From assembly GCF_000145215.1 (NCBI RefSeq), contig NC_014392.1, positions 1,372,001 to 1,436,000 on the forward strand: a DNA stretch of 64,000 bases. The letters are read 5' to 3'. The DNA comes from Caldicellulosiruptor obsidiansis OB47. Its GTDB lineage: Bacteria; Bacillota; Thermoanaerobacteria; Caldicellulosiruptorales; Caldicellulosiruptoraceae. The translations under genes were made by a program, and so were the position numbers. The notes beneath the pieces were generated by a model. The model was not told where the DNA came from, made no database searches, and saw nothing but the letters and a program-made list of their open reading frames with translations. Positions 10,338 through 18,024 of the stretch are shown here, one piece after another. Position 1 is the first letter of the stretch. Each line of letters starts with the position of its first letter.

Positions 10338-10355
10338 TTGTTAGAAATTTAACAT
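10338..10355. promoter_or_regulatory. Rex-type operator, proximal site
   Basis: TTGTTAGAAATTTAACAT matches the clostridial Rex consensus TTGTTAANNNNTTAACAA at 12 of 14 fixed positions. It lies 21-38 nt upstream of the hydC ATG. Rex represses fermentation and hydrogenase genes and is released by NADH, so the position suits NADH/NAD control of hydrogenase synthesis. Binding is inferred. Confidence 0.7.
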
Positions 10356-10370
10356 ACTGAGTTAAAACTA

Positions 10371-10388
10371 CTGTTAATATTGTAACAT
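10371..10388. promoter_or_regulatory. Rex-type operator, distal site overlapping the -10
   Basis: CTGTTAATATTGTAACAT is a second palindrome with 11 of 14 matches to TTGTTAANNNNTTAACAA. Its centre is 33 bp, about three helical turns, from the proximal site. It covers the predicted -10 of the hydC promoter. Confidence 0.6.
10379..10387 (-). promoter_or_regulatory. Extended -10 promoter of the hydC-hydA operon
   Basis: Minus strand reads TGTTACAAT (TGn plus TACAAT). A weak -35-like TTCATT lies 17 nt further upstream. It sits inside the distal Rex-type palindrome and about 60 nt before the hydC ATG. Predicted only. Confidence 0.45.
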
Positions 10389-10425
10389 ACAAAGGATTAT
10401 AAATGAAGTATAAATTTTGGAGAAT

Positions 10426-11127
10426 TTAATCGAAAAATATTGTATACAGTATATCACTTTCAATAAAAAACTCTCTTTCGTTTATCTCCCCCAGATGATG
10501 GGCATCTGATGAGTGTAAGAAGAAGTAGTTTTTATTTTGAGGAAGAAATTTGGTAAATTCTATTTCAGCAATCTTTGAAACCTCAAAAAAGGTCAAATCA
10601 GTTAGCTCTTCAGGCAAAAAACCAAGCCTTCCAATTATACCAAAAGACTGTCTGTTTATATGGGCGGGGACAAAAATCATATTATAAAATTTGGAAATAT
10701 CATAAACTTCTTTTAAGCTCAGTGAAAGTGGTTGAAGAAGAAGTTTTTCATAGCTTCCAATTACATTGTCCTGGTTATCAACAGTGTACTGATTCCCATA
10801 AATATCTTCTCTGAGCTTTATAAAAGGTAGATGCTTTTCAATAATGCCCTGAAATTCTCTTATAATACAAACATCTTTGTGCTTAAAATACAGCAAAACA
10901 TGAATCTCCTCTTCTGTTTCTATCTCAACTCCAGGTATAAACAAAATGTCAAGCAAGTTTGCCACTTCTAAAAAACTTTCAAGGTTCAAGGTGCAGTTAT
11001 GGTCTGTTACAGATATAACATCTAAGCCCTTTAACTTAGCCATATTTATTATATTATGCGGGGTCATATCATTGTCTGCACACGGAGAAAGCAACGAATG
11101 AATATGAAGGTCATAATAAAGCTTCAT
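10426..11127 (-). CDS. PHP-domain metal-dependent phosphoesterase-like protein
   Basis: 233 residues with PHP metal-ligand motifs: DLHIHS (residues 6-11), VTDHNC (about 40-45), a Glu in GVEIETEEEIHVLLYF (about 65-80) and a C-terminal HSSDAHHLGE (about 205-214). PHP proteins hydrolyse phosphoesters such as histidinol phosphate, 3',5'-bisphosphate nucleotides or DNA ends; the substrate here is unknown. It starts 17 nt inside the preceding DRTGG gene and is last in the sensor module, 108 nt from hydC. Position suggests a signalling role, but no sequence feature proves it. Confidence 0.85.
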   Translation of the reverse strand: MKLYYDLHIHSLLSPCADNDMTPHNIINMAKLKGLDVISVTDHNCTLNLESFLEVANLLDILFIPGVEIETEEEIHVLLYFKHKDVCIIREFQGIIEKHLPFIKLREDIYGNQYTVDNQDNVIGSYEKLLLQPLSLSLKEVYDISKFYNMIFVPAHINRQSFGIIGRLGFLPEELTDLTFFEVSKIAEIEFTKFLPQNKNYFFLHSSDAHHLGEINEREFFIESDILYTIFFD

Positions 11128-11461
11128 TTTTATCTCCCTTTTCTTTAAGAATCAGCAGCCTTGCTGTTTCAAAATGTGAAAGTTCTGTTGTAAAAATTGG
11201 AATTTGCTGCTCTATTGATTTTTTAAGCATATCAGAATCGGGTTTTACTCCTTCTGTCAAAATTATTGCTTTCACTTCTCTGAGAGTTGCTATGGCAACC
11301 ACATTCACATTGTTTTGAATGGTAATCCAGATACTGTTGTCCTTAATATGCGATATTGCGAAACTCAAAACATCTCCAATGTACACATTTTCATATTGCT
11401 CATCCTTTACAATCCCATTTGCCAATTCAAAATACCTGCCTAAATCCAAAATGCTTGGCAC
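11111..11461 (-). CDS. DRTGG-domain small protein, copy 2
   Basis: 116 residues resembling the DRTGG domain found in HPr kinase N-termini, CBS proteins and phosphotransacetylases, including the segment VNVVAIATLREVKAIILTEG (about 50-69) and the C-terminal IPIFTTELSHFETA. The domain's biochemical role is poorly known; ligand sensing is usually assumed. GTG start overlaps the stop of the hydrogenase-domain gene as TAGTG. Distant paralogue of the protein at 13250-13603. Confidence 0.72.
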   Translation of the reverse strand: MPSILDLGRYFELANGIVKDEQYENVYIGDVLSFAISHIKDNSIWITIQNNVNVVAIATLREVKAIILTEGVKPDSDMLKKSIEQQIPIFTTELSHFETARLLILKEKGDKNEALL

Positions 11462-12792
11462 TATTCATCATTCCTTTCAAGTGATGGTGGTAGTTTATTT
11501 GAAAGCTCAACCATCTTGTTTGCAAGTTCTTTTATGTTTTCTCTGAGAATAAAGATACAGTCTGTGTCATTCGCAAAACCACGCACTATATCCTCAGCAA
11601 GAGTTTTGCATGTAGGTGAACCACAAGCCCCACAGTCCAAACCCGGCAACATACTAAGGATATTATTTAACTTTTCAAACTTTTCCATAGCTCTCTCAAT
11701 ATCAGAGTCAAGTTCAAGGACGGGGTTTGTTTCTAATTCTTTTTCAAAAAGAACATCCTCAAGCTTGAGAGAAAAACTATTAATAATCTCCTCTGTCCAC
11801 GATGAAAAACTCTCTTCTTTGTCTTTTAATTTGGAAGACAATCTTTTAATACGATTTTTAGCAACATACGGATTTTCCACTGTAAGCGGTCCTCCTACAC
11901 ACCCACCGCTGCAAGCAAGACCTTCAAAATATACAATATCCTTGAGTCTGCCATTTTCAATCTCTTCTAAAACTTTTACTACATTGTGAATACCATCTAC
12001 ATTTACATACTCTTCAATTTCCAACGCCAAACTTTCACCGCCTGATGCTGCCCAACCAATACCTTTGCCCGAGGCAATTGAAAGATGTTTTATATCTTTT
12101 ATCTCTCTTAGCTTGCTTCTTACAAGTCCATAAATATCTTTTATTGCTATTACTCCATCTACGTACGAACGACTAAATCCTAATGGTCTGTTTACATATG
12201 TCATCTTTGCCGCACATGGAGAGATAAAAAAAGCTCCTATTTTATCTTCTTCAATTCCTTTTTCTTTTTGTATTCTTTTTTTAGCAATGTAAGCAGCAAC
12301 TTCCATAGGTGAGGCGATTGGCAGGATATTCTCTATAAGGTCTGGAAATTTTGTCTGGATAAGCCTGACAACTGCCGGACATGCAGAAGAAATTATTGGT
12401 TTTTTGTTTTTCTCAGATAAAATAAACTGCTTTGTGAAGTGGGTTACTATTTCAGCTGCTTTTGCTACCTCAAACACATCATCAAATCCCAGTTCAAGCA
12501 AAGCATACAGTAACTTATTTACATTGTCTACTTCAAATTGGGCGTAAAACGAAGGTGCAGGTAGAGCAATTTTATAATCAAATTTTTTTATTTCTTCCAA
12601 ACTATTTGTTACAGCATATTTTGCATGGTATGGACATGTTCTTATACATTCTCCGCAGTCTATACATCTCTGATCAATAATCCTTGCTTTTGAGTTTCGT
12701 ACTCTAATGGCTTCAGTTGGGCATCTTTTAATACAGTTTGTACACCCTTTACACTTATCTTTGTCAAGCATTATAGAATGCAAATTTTTCAT
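11461..12792 (-). CDS. [FeFe]-hydrogenase-domain iron-sulfur protein, putative H2/redox sensor (HydS-like)
   Basis: 443 residues: N-terminal 2x[4Fe-4S] (CKGCTNCIKRC, 14-24; CIDCGECIRTC, 43-53), an H-cluster-type domain with altered signatures (L1 SSACPAVV at 135-142, L2 SPCAAKM at 191-197, L3 ACSGGCVGGP at 293-302), and a C-terminal Fes-type cluster motif (LDCGACGSPTC, 385-395). Ala replaces the first Cys of the canonical TSCCP and the L3 GGGxP is degenerate. This pattern is known from putative sensory [FeFe] hydrogenases, so low turnover and an H2- or redox-sensing role are likely but inferred. It is flanked by DRTGG and HATPase genes, not by HydB/HydC. Confidence 0.85.
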   Translation of the reverse strand: MKNLHSIMLDKDKCKGCTNCIKRCPTEAIRVRNSKARIIDQRCIDCGECIRTCPYHAKYAVTNSLEEIKKFDYKIALPAPSFYAQFEVDNVNKLLYALLELGFDDVFEVAKAAEIVTHFTKQFILSEKNKKPIISSACPAVVRLIQTKFPDLIENILPIASPMEVAAYIAKKRIQKEKGIEEDKIGAFFISPCAAKMTYVNRPLGFSRSYVDGVIAIKDIYGLVRSKLREIKDIKHLSIASGKGIGWAASGGESLALEIEEYVNVDGIHNVVKVLEEIENGRLKDIVYFEGLACSGGCVGGPLTVENPYVAKNRIKRLSSKLKDKEESFSSWTEEIINSFSLKLEDVLFEKELETNPVLELDSDIERAMEKFEKLNNILSMLPGLDCGACGSPTCKTLAEDIVRGFANDTDCIFILRENIKELANKMVELSNKLPPSLERNDE

Positions 12793-12824
12793 TTATAGTT
12801 CACTTCCCCACATTTTAAAAATGG

Positions 12825-13259
12825 TCATTTATTGTAAATGATCATATATACCTTCGTACCTTTGCCTTTTTGCGAGTCAATCTCAAAATAATCTGAGTAC
12901 TTCTTCATGTTCGGTAAACCCATACCGGCTCCAAATCCCAAGTTTCTTATCTCTTCCGGAGCAGTGGAATATCCTTCTTTCATGGCAAGCTCAATGTTTT
13001 CAATACCCGGTCCACTGTCTTGAGCTATTATTTCAATCTTGTCCTTTGAAATTATGGCTTTTAAAATACCCCCAATAGAATGTATAACAATATTCATTTC
13101 AGCTTCATAAGAGACAATTGCAACTTTTTTTAGTATCTCTGGTTTTACCCCAAGTTTTTTTAAAGTTTCTTTAATCTTAGAAGAAGCTTCACCAGCTAAT
13201 ATAAAATTGCCCGGCTCAATTTCAAATTCCAGCTCAAGCAGCATCTTTCTTAGCAACAC
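12825..13259 (-). CDS. HATPase_c anti-sigma/serine-kinase type regulator
   Basis: 144 residues of GHKL fold: N box YEAEMNIVIHSIGG (about 50-63), G1 box DSGPGIE (about 80-86), and a glycine-rich lid GFGAGMGLPNMKKYSD (about 107-122), as in RsbW/SpoIIAB-like ATPases. It may phosphorylate or bind a partner in response to the hydrogenase-domain protein encoded 32 nt downstream (inference). The GTG at 13259 overlaps the DRTGG stop; ATG 13244 is the alternative start and neither has an ideal ribosome site. Confidence 0.82.
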   Translation of the reverse strand: MLLRKMLLELEFEIEPGNFILAGEASSKIKETLKKLGVKPEILKKVAIVSYEAEMNIVIHSIGGILKAIISKDKIEIIAQDSGPGIENIELAMKEGYSTAPEEIRNLGFGAGMGLPNMKKYSDYFEIDSQKGKGTKVYMIIYNK

Positions 13260-13603
13260 CCTTCTTTCCCAAGTCCGTTTTCATAGAGTATTCCACATGC
13301 TTGAAACATAGGATAATCCGTTCCAAGAAGAGCTATGCATTTCTCCCTTGCAAGTTTTAACATTTCTTCGGATGGCTGTTTGCCCCGAACAATTATTACA
13401 GCTTTTATATCCATCATCTCTGCAGTCCTTATCACTTGAGGATTTACAAGACCTGTCAATAAAATCACCTTCTCTTTTACAAATGCCAAAACGTCGCTCA
13501 TAAGATCAGAACCACATGCATTTAAAAATTCTTCGCTACATAGTTCTTCCAGCTCGAAATAAACCTTGCAGTTTAAAAGTTCCTTGATCTTTGTTAATTT
13601 CAT
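13250..13603 (-). CDS. DRTGG-domain small protein, copy 1
   Basis: 117 residues; recognisable pieces are the N-terminal KIKELLNCKV (about 5-14), VILLTGLVNPQVIRTAEMMDIKAVIIVRG (about 46-74) and a Cys-rich end (GKEGCC). Function unknown; the family is a ligand-binding-like fold often beside Fe-S or HATPase proteins. First gene of the sensor module, only 20 nt after tlyA, so probably read from the upstream OLE/dxs transcript. Confidence 0.75.
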   Translation of the reverse strand: MKLTKIKELLNCKVYFELEELCSEEFLNACGSDLMSDVLAFVKEKVILLTGLVNPQVIRTAEMMDIKAVIIVRGKQPSEEMLKLAREKCIALLGTDYPMFQACGILYENGLGKEGCC

Positions 13604-13623
13604 AACAAATAACCCCCAAATTT

Positions 13624-14433
13624 TTACTTTTTCTCACCTAATACTTCAAACGCCTGATTGACAATTTCTTCTATTGACATATCATTCACACAATTTTTTG
13701 CTTCTTCCCCCATTTTAATATAGAGAAGATATTCTATATTTCCCTCTGGTCCTGTGATTGGCGAATATGTCAGACCATTAATTGAGATTCCAACTGAAAA
13801 ATAGTGATCAATTACCTTTTTGATCACACTTTTATGAGTATCTTTAGACTTTACAACTCCTCTTTTTCCAACCTCCTTTCTTCCCGCTTCAAACTGGGGT
13901 TTTATCAGCAAAACGCCTTCTGTACCATTTTCCATAAACTCTTTTATTTTTTCTGAAATTAGGTTCAAAGAAATAAAAGAGACATCGCATACTATAATAT
14001 CAATCCTATCCTGAATACTTTTTCTATCAAAGTACCTAAAATTAGTCTTTTCAAAATTTACTACTCTCGGGTCTTCTCTCAACTTCCATGCAAGCTGACC
14101 ATACCCAACATCCACACAATAGACCTTTTTAGCGCCATGTTGGAGCAAACAGTCTGTAAAACCTCCTGTTGAAGCACCAATGTCAAGGGCAATCTTACCT
14201 TCAACGTCAATCTGAAAAAACTCTAAAGCTTTTTCAAGTTTAAGGCCGCCTCTGCTAACATATTTTAGTGGTTCTTTTATTATTATCTGGCTGCTTTCAT
14301 CTATCATCTCTCCTGCCTTTTCTATCTTTTGATTATTCACATAAACGTTGCCACTCAAAATTAATGCTCTTGCCTTTTCACGTGATGCTGCCAGTCCTTT
14401 TTCAACAAGGAGTATATCAGCCCTTTTTTTCAA
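13624..14433 (-). CDS. tlyA: TlyA-family rRNA 2'-O-methyltransferase (FtsJ/S4 domains)
   Basis: 269 residues: N-terminal S4 RNA-binding domain (about 1-60, KKRADILLVEKGLAASREKARALI), then an FtsJ-like SAM methyltransferase (motif I ALDIGASTGGFTDCLL, about 83-98; KPQFEAGR, about 184-191). Family members methylate 16S/23S rRNA riboses; some are annotated as haemolysins. TTG start at 14433 overlaps the dxs TGA. dxs-tlyA adjacency is standard in Firmicutes. Confidence 0.92.
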   Translation of the reverse strand: MKKRADILLVEKGLAASREKARALILSGNVYVNNQKIEKAGEMIDESSQIIIKEPLKYVSRGGLKLEKALEFFQIDVEGKIALDIGASTGGFTDCLLQHGAKKVYCVDVGYGQLAWKLREDPRVVNFEKTNFRYFDRKSIQDRIDIIVCDVSFISLNLISEKIKEFMENGTEGVLLIKPQFEAGRKEVGKRGVVKSKDTHKSVIKKVIDHYFSVGISINGLTYSPITGPEGNIEYLLYIKMGEEAKNCVNDMSIEEIVNQAFEVLGEKK

Positions 14434-16280
14434 CTTTCTATCAACTCCATAATTACTCTTGTTAAGTTTTCTCTATCCATCCCAAGCATGGAATAAAGCT
14501 GAGAAATTGAACCATGAGGAATAAATCTATCAGGTATAGCTATGTGCTTAATCTTTGCTGATTTTCCTTCAGCTATAACACTTTTTATTTTTTCACCAAG
14601 TCCACCGATAACACTATTGTCCTCTACAATTAGAATTTTCGGGTGTACAGCAAGTATTCTTTTTATAATCTCAGTATTTAAGGGTTTTATAAATCTTACA
14701 TTTACCAGTGTTACATCCAACTTGTTTTTGCTAATAATATCATACAACATTGAAACATGTCTTCCAATAGAAAATATGGCTAGGTATTTTCCTTCTTTTA
14801 ATATCTCTGGTTCAGAAAGTTTAATTTCATCATAAAGACCTACCTGTTTGCAGCTTCCGCGCGGATATCTTATCGCAATAGGTCCGTCCTGATAGAAAGC
14901 TGCAAATTCTATCATCATTTCAAATTCTTTTGTATCCTTTGGCACCATCAATGTTAAGTTAGGAATTAGGCTCAAATACGATATATCAAAACTTCCATGG
15001 TGCGTCTCTCCATCTTCGCCAACAAGACCTGCCCTGTCTACACAGAAGACCACATTCAAATTTTGAAGACACACATCATGAATAATCTGGTCAAAAGCTC
15101 TTTGTAGGAAGGTTGAATATATGGCAACAAACGGTTTAAATCCCTCTTTCGCAAGAGCACCTGCAAAAGTAACCGCATGTTCTTCTGCTATTCCAACGTC
15201 AAAAAACCTTTGAGGATACATCTTTGCAAACCTGCTAAGACCAGTACCATCTGGCATTGCAGCGGTGATTGCTAATATCTTCGGATTATTCTTGGCAAGC
15301 TCGCAAAGTTTATCACCCAAAACCTCAGAAAATGTCTTTGAAGTATTGTCAGACAGATGATTTCCTGTTTCTATGTCAAATGGCGGAACACCATGGAATT
15401 TTTCTGGAAATCTTTCAGCATGTTCATATCCTCTCCCCTTTTGTGTAACCACATGAACCAAAACAGGTCTTTCAAAATCCTTAACACTTTCAAATACTTC
15501 ACAAAGTCTTTCTATGTCATGACCATCAATAGGTCCATAATATTCAAATCCAAGCGCTTCAAACAAAGTTCCAGGAAAGAAAAAGTATTTTAAACTCCCT
15601 TTTACTTTTCTTACAAACCTGCTAAGATTTTTGCCAATAACTGGTATTCCTTCTACCAAGCTATCAGCAGCTTTTTTCAATTTAAAATAACGTGGTTTTG
15701 TTCGTACCTTTGATAGATATTTTGCAATCGCACCAACATTTTTGGAGATTGACATGTCGTTGTCATTCAAAATGACAAGAAGCTTTCCATTGTACCTGCC
15801 GGCATTATTGAGTCCTTCATATGCAAGTCCTCCAGTTAAAGCTCCATCTCCTATTACTGCAATTACATTATAGTGCTCATTTTCAAGATCGCGCGCAACT
15901 GCAAATCCCAGTGCAACAGAAATAGAAGTAGAACTGTGACCAGTATCAAATGCATCAAAAATACTCTCTTTTGATTTTGGAAAACCGCTCAAACCACCAA
16001 ATTTTCTTAAAGTATTAAATTTTTGTTTTCGCCCTGTCAATATCTTGTAAACATAACACTGATGCCCTACATCCCACACAATTTTATCTTTTGGTGGGTC
16101 AAATACTTTTAGCAAAGCAAGAGTCAGTTCAACAACCCCTAAATTTGCTGCCAAATGTCCACCTGTATTGGCAATGTTATATAACAGAAATTCTCTTATT
16201 TCTTCGGCAAGTTTATAGAGTTCGGATATACTCAATCTTTTTATATCTTCAGGATAGTTTACCTTTTCTAATATACCCAA
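14430..16280 (-). CDS. dxs: 1-deoxy-D-xylulose-5-phosphate synthase
   Basis: First enzyme of the MEP isoprenoid pathway: pyruvate plus glyceraldehyde 3-phosphate to DXP, thiamine-diphosphate dependent. Seen in 616 residues: DTGHSSTSIS (about 112-121), the ThDP motif GDGALTGG followed by NDNDMSIS (about 149-180), the transketolase pyrimidine domain with EEHAVTFAGALA (about 370) and the C-terminal domain. The start appears to be TTG 16280. It follows oapA by 18 nt and overlaps tlyA. Confidence 0.97.
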   Translation of the reverse strand: MGILEKVNYPEDIKRLSISELYKLAEEIREFLLYNIANTGGHLAANLGVVELTLALLKVFDPPKDKIVWDVGHQCYVYKILTGRKQKFNTLRKFGGLSGFPKSKESIFDAFDTGHSSTSISVALGFAVARDLENEHYNVIAVIGDGALTGGLAYEGLNNAGRYNGKLLVILNDNDMSISKNVGAIAKYLSKVRTKPRYFKLKKAADSLVEGIPVIGKNLSRFVRKVKGSLKYFFFPGTLFEALGFEYYGPIDGHDIERLCEVFESVKDFERPVLVHVVTQKGRGYEHAERFPEKFHGVPPFDIETGNHLSDNTSKTFSEVLGDKLCELAKNNPKILAITAAMPDGTGLSRFAKMYPQRFFDVGIAEEHAVTFAGALAKEGFKPFVAIYSTFLQRAFDQIIHDVCLQNLNVVFCVDRAGLVGEDGETHHGSFDISYLSLIPNLTLMVPKDTKEFEMMIEFAAFYQDGPIAIRYPRGSCKQVGLYDEIKLSEPEILKEGKYLAIFSIGRHVSMLYDIISKNKLDVTLVNVRFIKPLNTEIIKRILAVHPKILIVEDNSVIGGLGEKIKSVIAEGKSAKIKHIAIPDRFIPHGSISQLYSMLGMDRENLTRVIMELIES

Positions 16281-16298
16281 TACCTCTCACTTCCCAAA

Positions 16299-16850
16299 CT
16301 ACATTTTTAGAAATATTCCAAGAATCTTTCCGCTTATTTTTACAATTTCATTACTCTTTTTGATTGCAAAATATTTTCCAATTGATTTGCCAGATATTGT
16401 TATAGCAGCAACCATTGCAGTCAAAAGTATTGAAAGAAGAATGGGATTGGCTTTGCTATTTTTTGATATATAAAATACAATACTTGCAGAAAGTGCTCCA
16501 CTCAATATTCCGCATATATCTCCTATAACATCGTTGCAAATAGAAGATACTTTGCTTGCATTTTTTATGAGCCATACACTCACCTTTGCACCTTTTACTT
16601 TCTTTGCAGCCATTGCGTGAAAAGGAACCTCATCAGCTGCGGTTGTAGCAATCCCAATTATGTCAAAGATTATTCCTAATAAAATTATACAAAATAAAAG
16701 TATGAATGAAATTGTCACAGGTAATCTTTCTGATACATAGCTTGAAATGTAGTTTAGAGTAGCCGACAGTAAAAACGATAAAATAAACAATATTAGTGTC
16801 CATTTGAAATATTCTCTTTTTTTATTCTGCATTTTTTTCTTATTTTTCAT
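16299..16850 (-). CDS. oapA: OLE-associated membrane protein OapA
   Basis: 183 residues: basic N-terminus, then hydrophobic segments at about 16-36, 47-67, 112-128 and 137-154, with a polar cytosolic stretch (about 72-110) containing DEVPFHAMAAKKVKGAK and the DxxxD motif D107-V-I-G-D111. The size, topology, DxxxD motif and position next to a 615-nt structured RNA and dxs match OapA, which binds OLE RNA and holds it at the membrane. ATG 16850 follows GGGAG at 7 nt. No terminator separates it from the RNA, so the two are probably co-transcribed. Function is linked to stress and Mg2+ physiology in other bacteria, but its activity is unresolved. Confidence 0.86.
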   Translation of the reverse strand: MKNKKKMQNKKREYFKWTLILFILSFLLSATLNYISSYVSERLPVTISFILLFCIILLGIIFDIIGIATTAADEVPFHAMAAKKVKGAKVSVWLIKNASKVSSICNDVIGDICGILSGALSASIVFYISKNSKANPILLSILLTAMVAAITISGKSIGKYFAIKKSNEIVKISGKILGIFLKM

Positions 16851-16894
16851 TTTTCATCTCCCAAAACACACTTTTGAAAAATATATAAATTTAT

Positions 16895-17509
16895 TGGGAT
16901 AGGGTGATTTTACGAAGGGTAAATTTTGCGGCTTAAGGTCTGGTAGGATTTCCCCCAAACTTACCTCCCGTCGCCAGGAGGCGGTTTCCCTTTAAAAGTT
17001 TGGGTGTGCGGTTGCCCAACACACAACCAGATCGCCACTTAGTCCGCACTTTAATCCCCTTCGTAAAGCCAAATACTTGGCACAGCCTAGGAGCTTTCCT
17101 CGACAGAGGGCATGCTTTCTAGCCTCTTTTGCGAAATAGATTTCAGGCCTCAAGACCTTCCTAAAAACGGGCCCTATTTTTAGGAAGGCCAGAAATTCGG
17201 CCATCCGTCTATTCCGCTCAAGGCAGGCTACACTACCCCAAGCACATCCTTTCTCAAAAAGGACGCACCTGGCGGTAGGTTTTACTAACGCACAAAAAGT
17301 TTTGTCTTTTTGTGCGTTAGCCTCCACGGGAAAAGGGTTGCATCCTGCATGCCGTTGCAGGACTCCCTTAACCCTTACTCCCAGCTCCAACCCCTGACTG
17401 GGCGTCAGAAGCCGAAACCAGGAACTTCATCGGTGTGCCCTTTGGCGGATTTTTAGGCCCGCCTTCGAAAGCAGCCACTCTGACTAGGATACTGCATCAC
17501 CCTATCCCA
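16895..17509 (-). ncRNA. ole: OLE RNA (ornate, large, extremophilic)
   Basis: A 615-nt GC-rich region with no credible gene. Its ends are complementary: UGGGAUAGGGUGAU at the 5' side (17496-17509) pairs with AUCACCCUAUCCCA at the 3' side (16895-16908), 14 bp. Internal stems include a perfect 15-bp hairpin (17285-17299 with 17306-17320) and a 12-bp hairpin (17156-17167 with 17177-17188). It has a consensus promoter about 30 nt upstream and oapA directly downstream, then dxs-tlyA. Length of about 610 nt, partner gene and isoprenoid-gene neighbourhood are those known for OLE RNA. The identity is inferred from these, not from a covariance search. Confidence 0.85.
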
Positions 17510-17545
17510 TTTTAACGTTCTTGATTATTTAGTTTTCAGAATAAT

Positions 17546-17574
17546 ATTATATCACAGCTTTTGTTTTGCTTCAA
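17546..17574 (-). promoter_or_regulatory. Strong sigma-A-type promoter for OLE RNA-oapA-dxs
   Basis: Minus strand: TTGAAG (17569-17574), 17-nt spacer, TATAAT (17546-17551), with TG one base upstream of the -10 (extended). Predicted start near 17539, about 30 nt before the closing stem of the RNA. The -35 overlaps the stop codon of the upstream PAP2-like gene. Confidence 0.85.
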
Positions 17575-18017
17575 ATCATTATTGTGGCAATTAATATTCC
17601 AACTACAGCTCCTGCAAAGACCTCTGTAGGTTTGTGTCCTATGAGCTCTTTTAGTTTATATTGAGGCTTGTAATGTGGTGAAAGATACATCTCAATTATC
17701 TCGTTCAAAGTCTGTGCCTGTTTTCCAGCCTCTCTTCTTACTCCTGCCGCATCGTACATCACAATTAACGTAAATGTTAATGATATAGCGAAATTGGTGG
17801 AACTAAAACCATCTATTAGTCCCACAGCAGTTGAAAGCCCACATGCAAACGCTGAATGAGAACTTGGCATCCCCCCAGAGCTTATGAACCATTTAAGGTC
17901 AATTTTTCGTGTCATGATAAATGCTATCACAATTTTTAAAAACTGTGCAGCAAACCAGCTGACAACACCAACCTCAAGCGCCTTATTCTTTAAAATCTCT
18001 AACACAACCTCTTTCAT
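17571..18017 (-). CDS. Divergent PAP2-family membrane protein (YuiD-like)
   Basis: 148 residues, mostly hydrophobic, with PAP2-related motifs GGMPSSHSAF (about 46-55) and DAAGVRREAGKQA (about 88-100). The family resembles acid phosphatases such as undecaprenyl-PP phosphatases but its substrate is not known. I start it at ATG 18017, just after the pcrA stop (18025), with GAGGG close upstream; the frame stays open to 18086 but that would overlap pcrA and give an odd N-terminus. Last gene of the mtaB-pheST-pcrA run. Confidence 0.85.
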   Translation of the reverse strand: MKEVVLEILKNKALEVGVVSWFAAQFLKIVIAFIMTRKIDLKWFISSGGMPSSHSAFACGLSTAVGLIDGFSSTNFAISLTFTLIVMYDAAGVRREAGKQAQTLNEIIEMYLSPHYKPQYKLKELIGHKPTEVFAGAVVGILIATIMI

Positions 18018-18024
18018 CTTTCCC

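Noticed and set aside
11516..11989. 157-residue plus-strand ORF
   Set aside because: Antisense to the hydrogenase-domain protein, which has strong family motifs.
16992..17390. 132-residue minus-strand ORF inside the GC-rich region
   Set aside because: Composition is unlike neighbouring proteins, there is no ribosome site or family resemblance, and the DNA is full of RNA hairpins; it is an accident within the OLE RNA.
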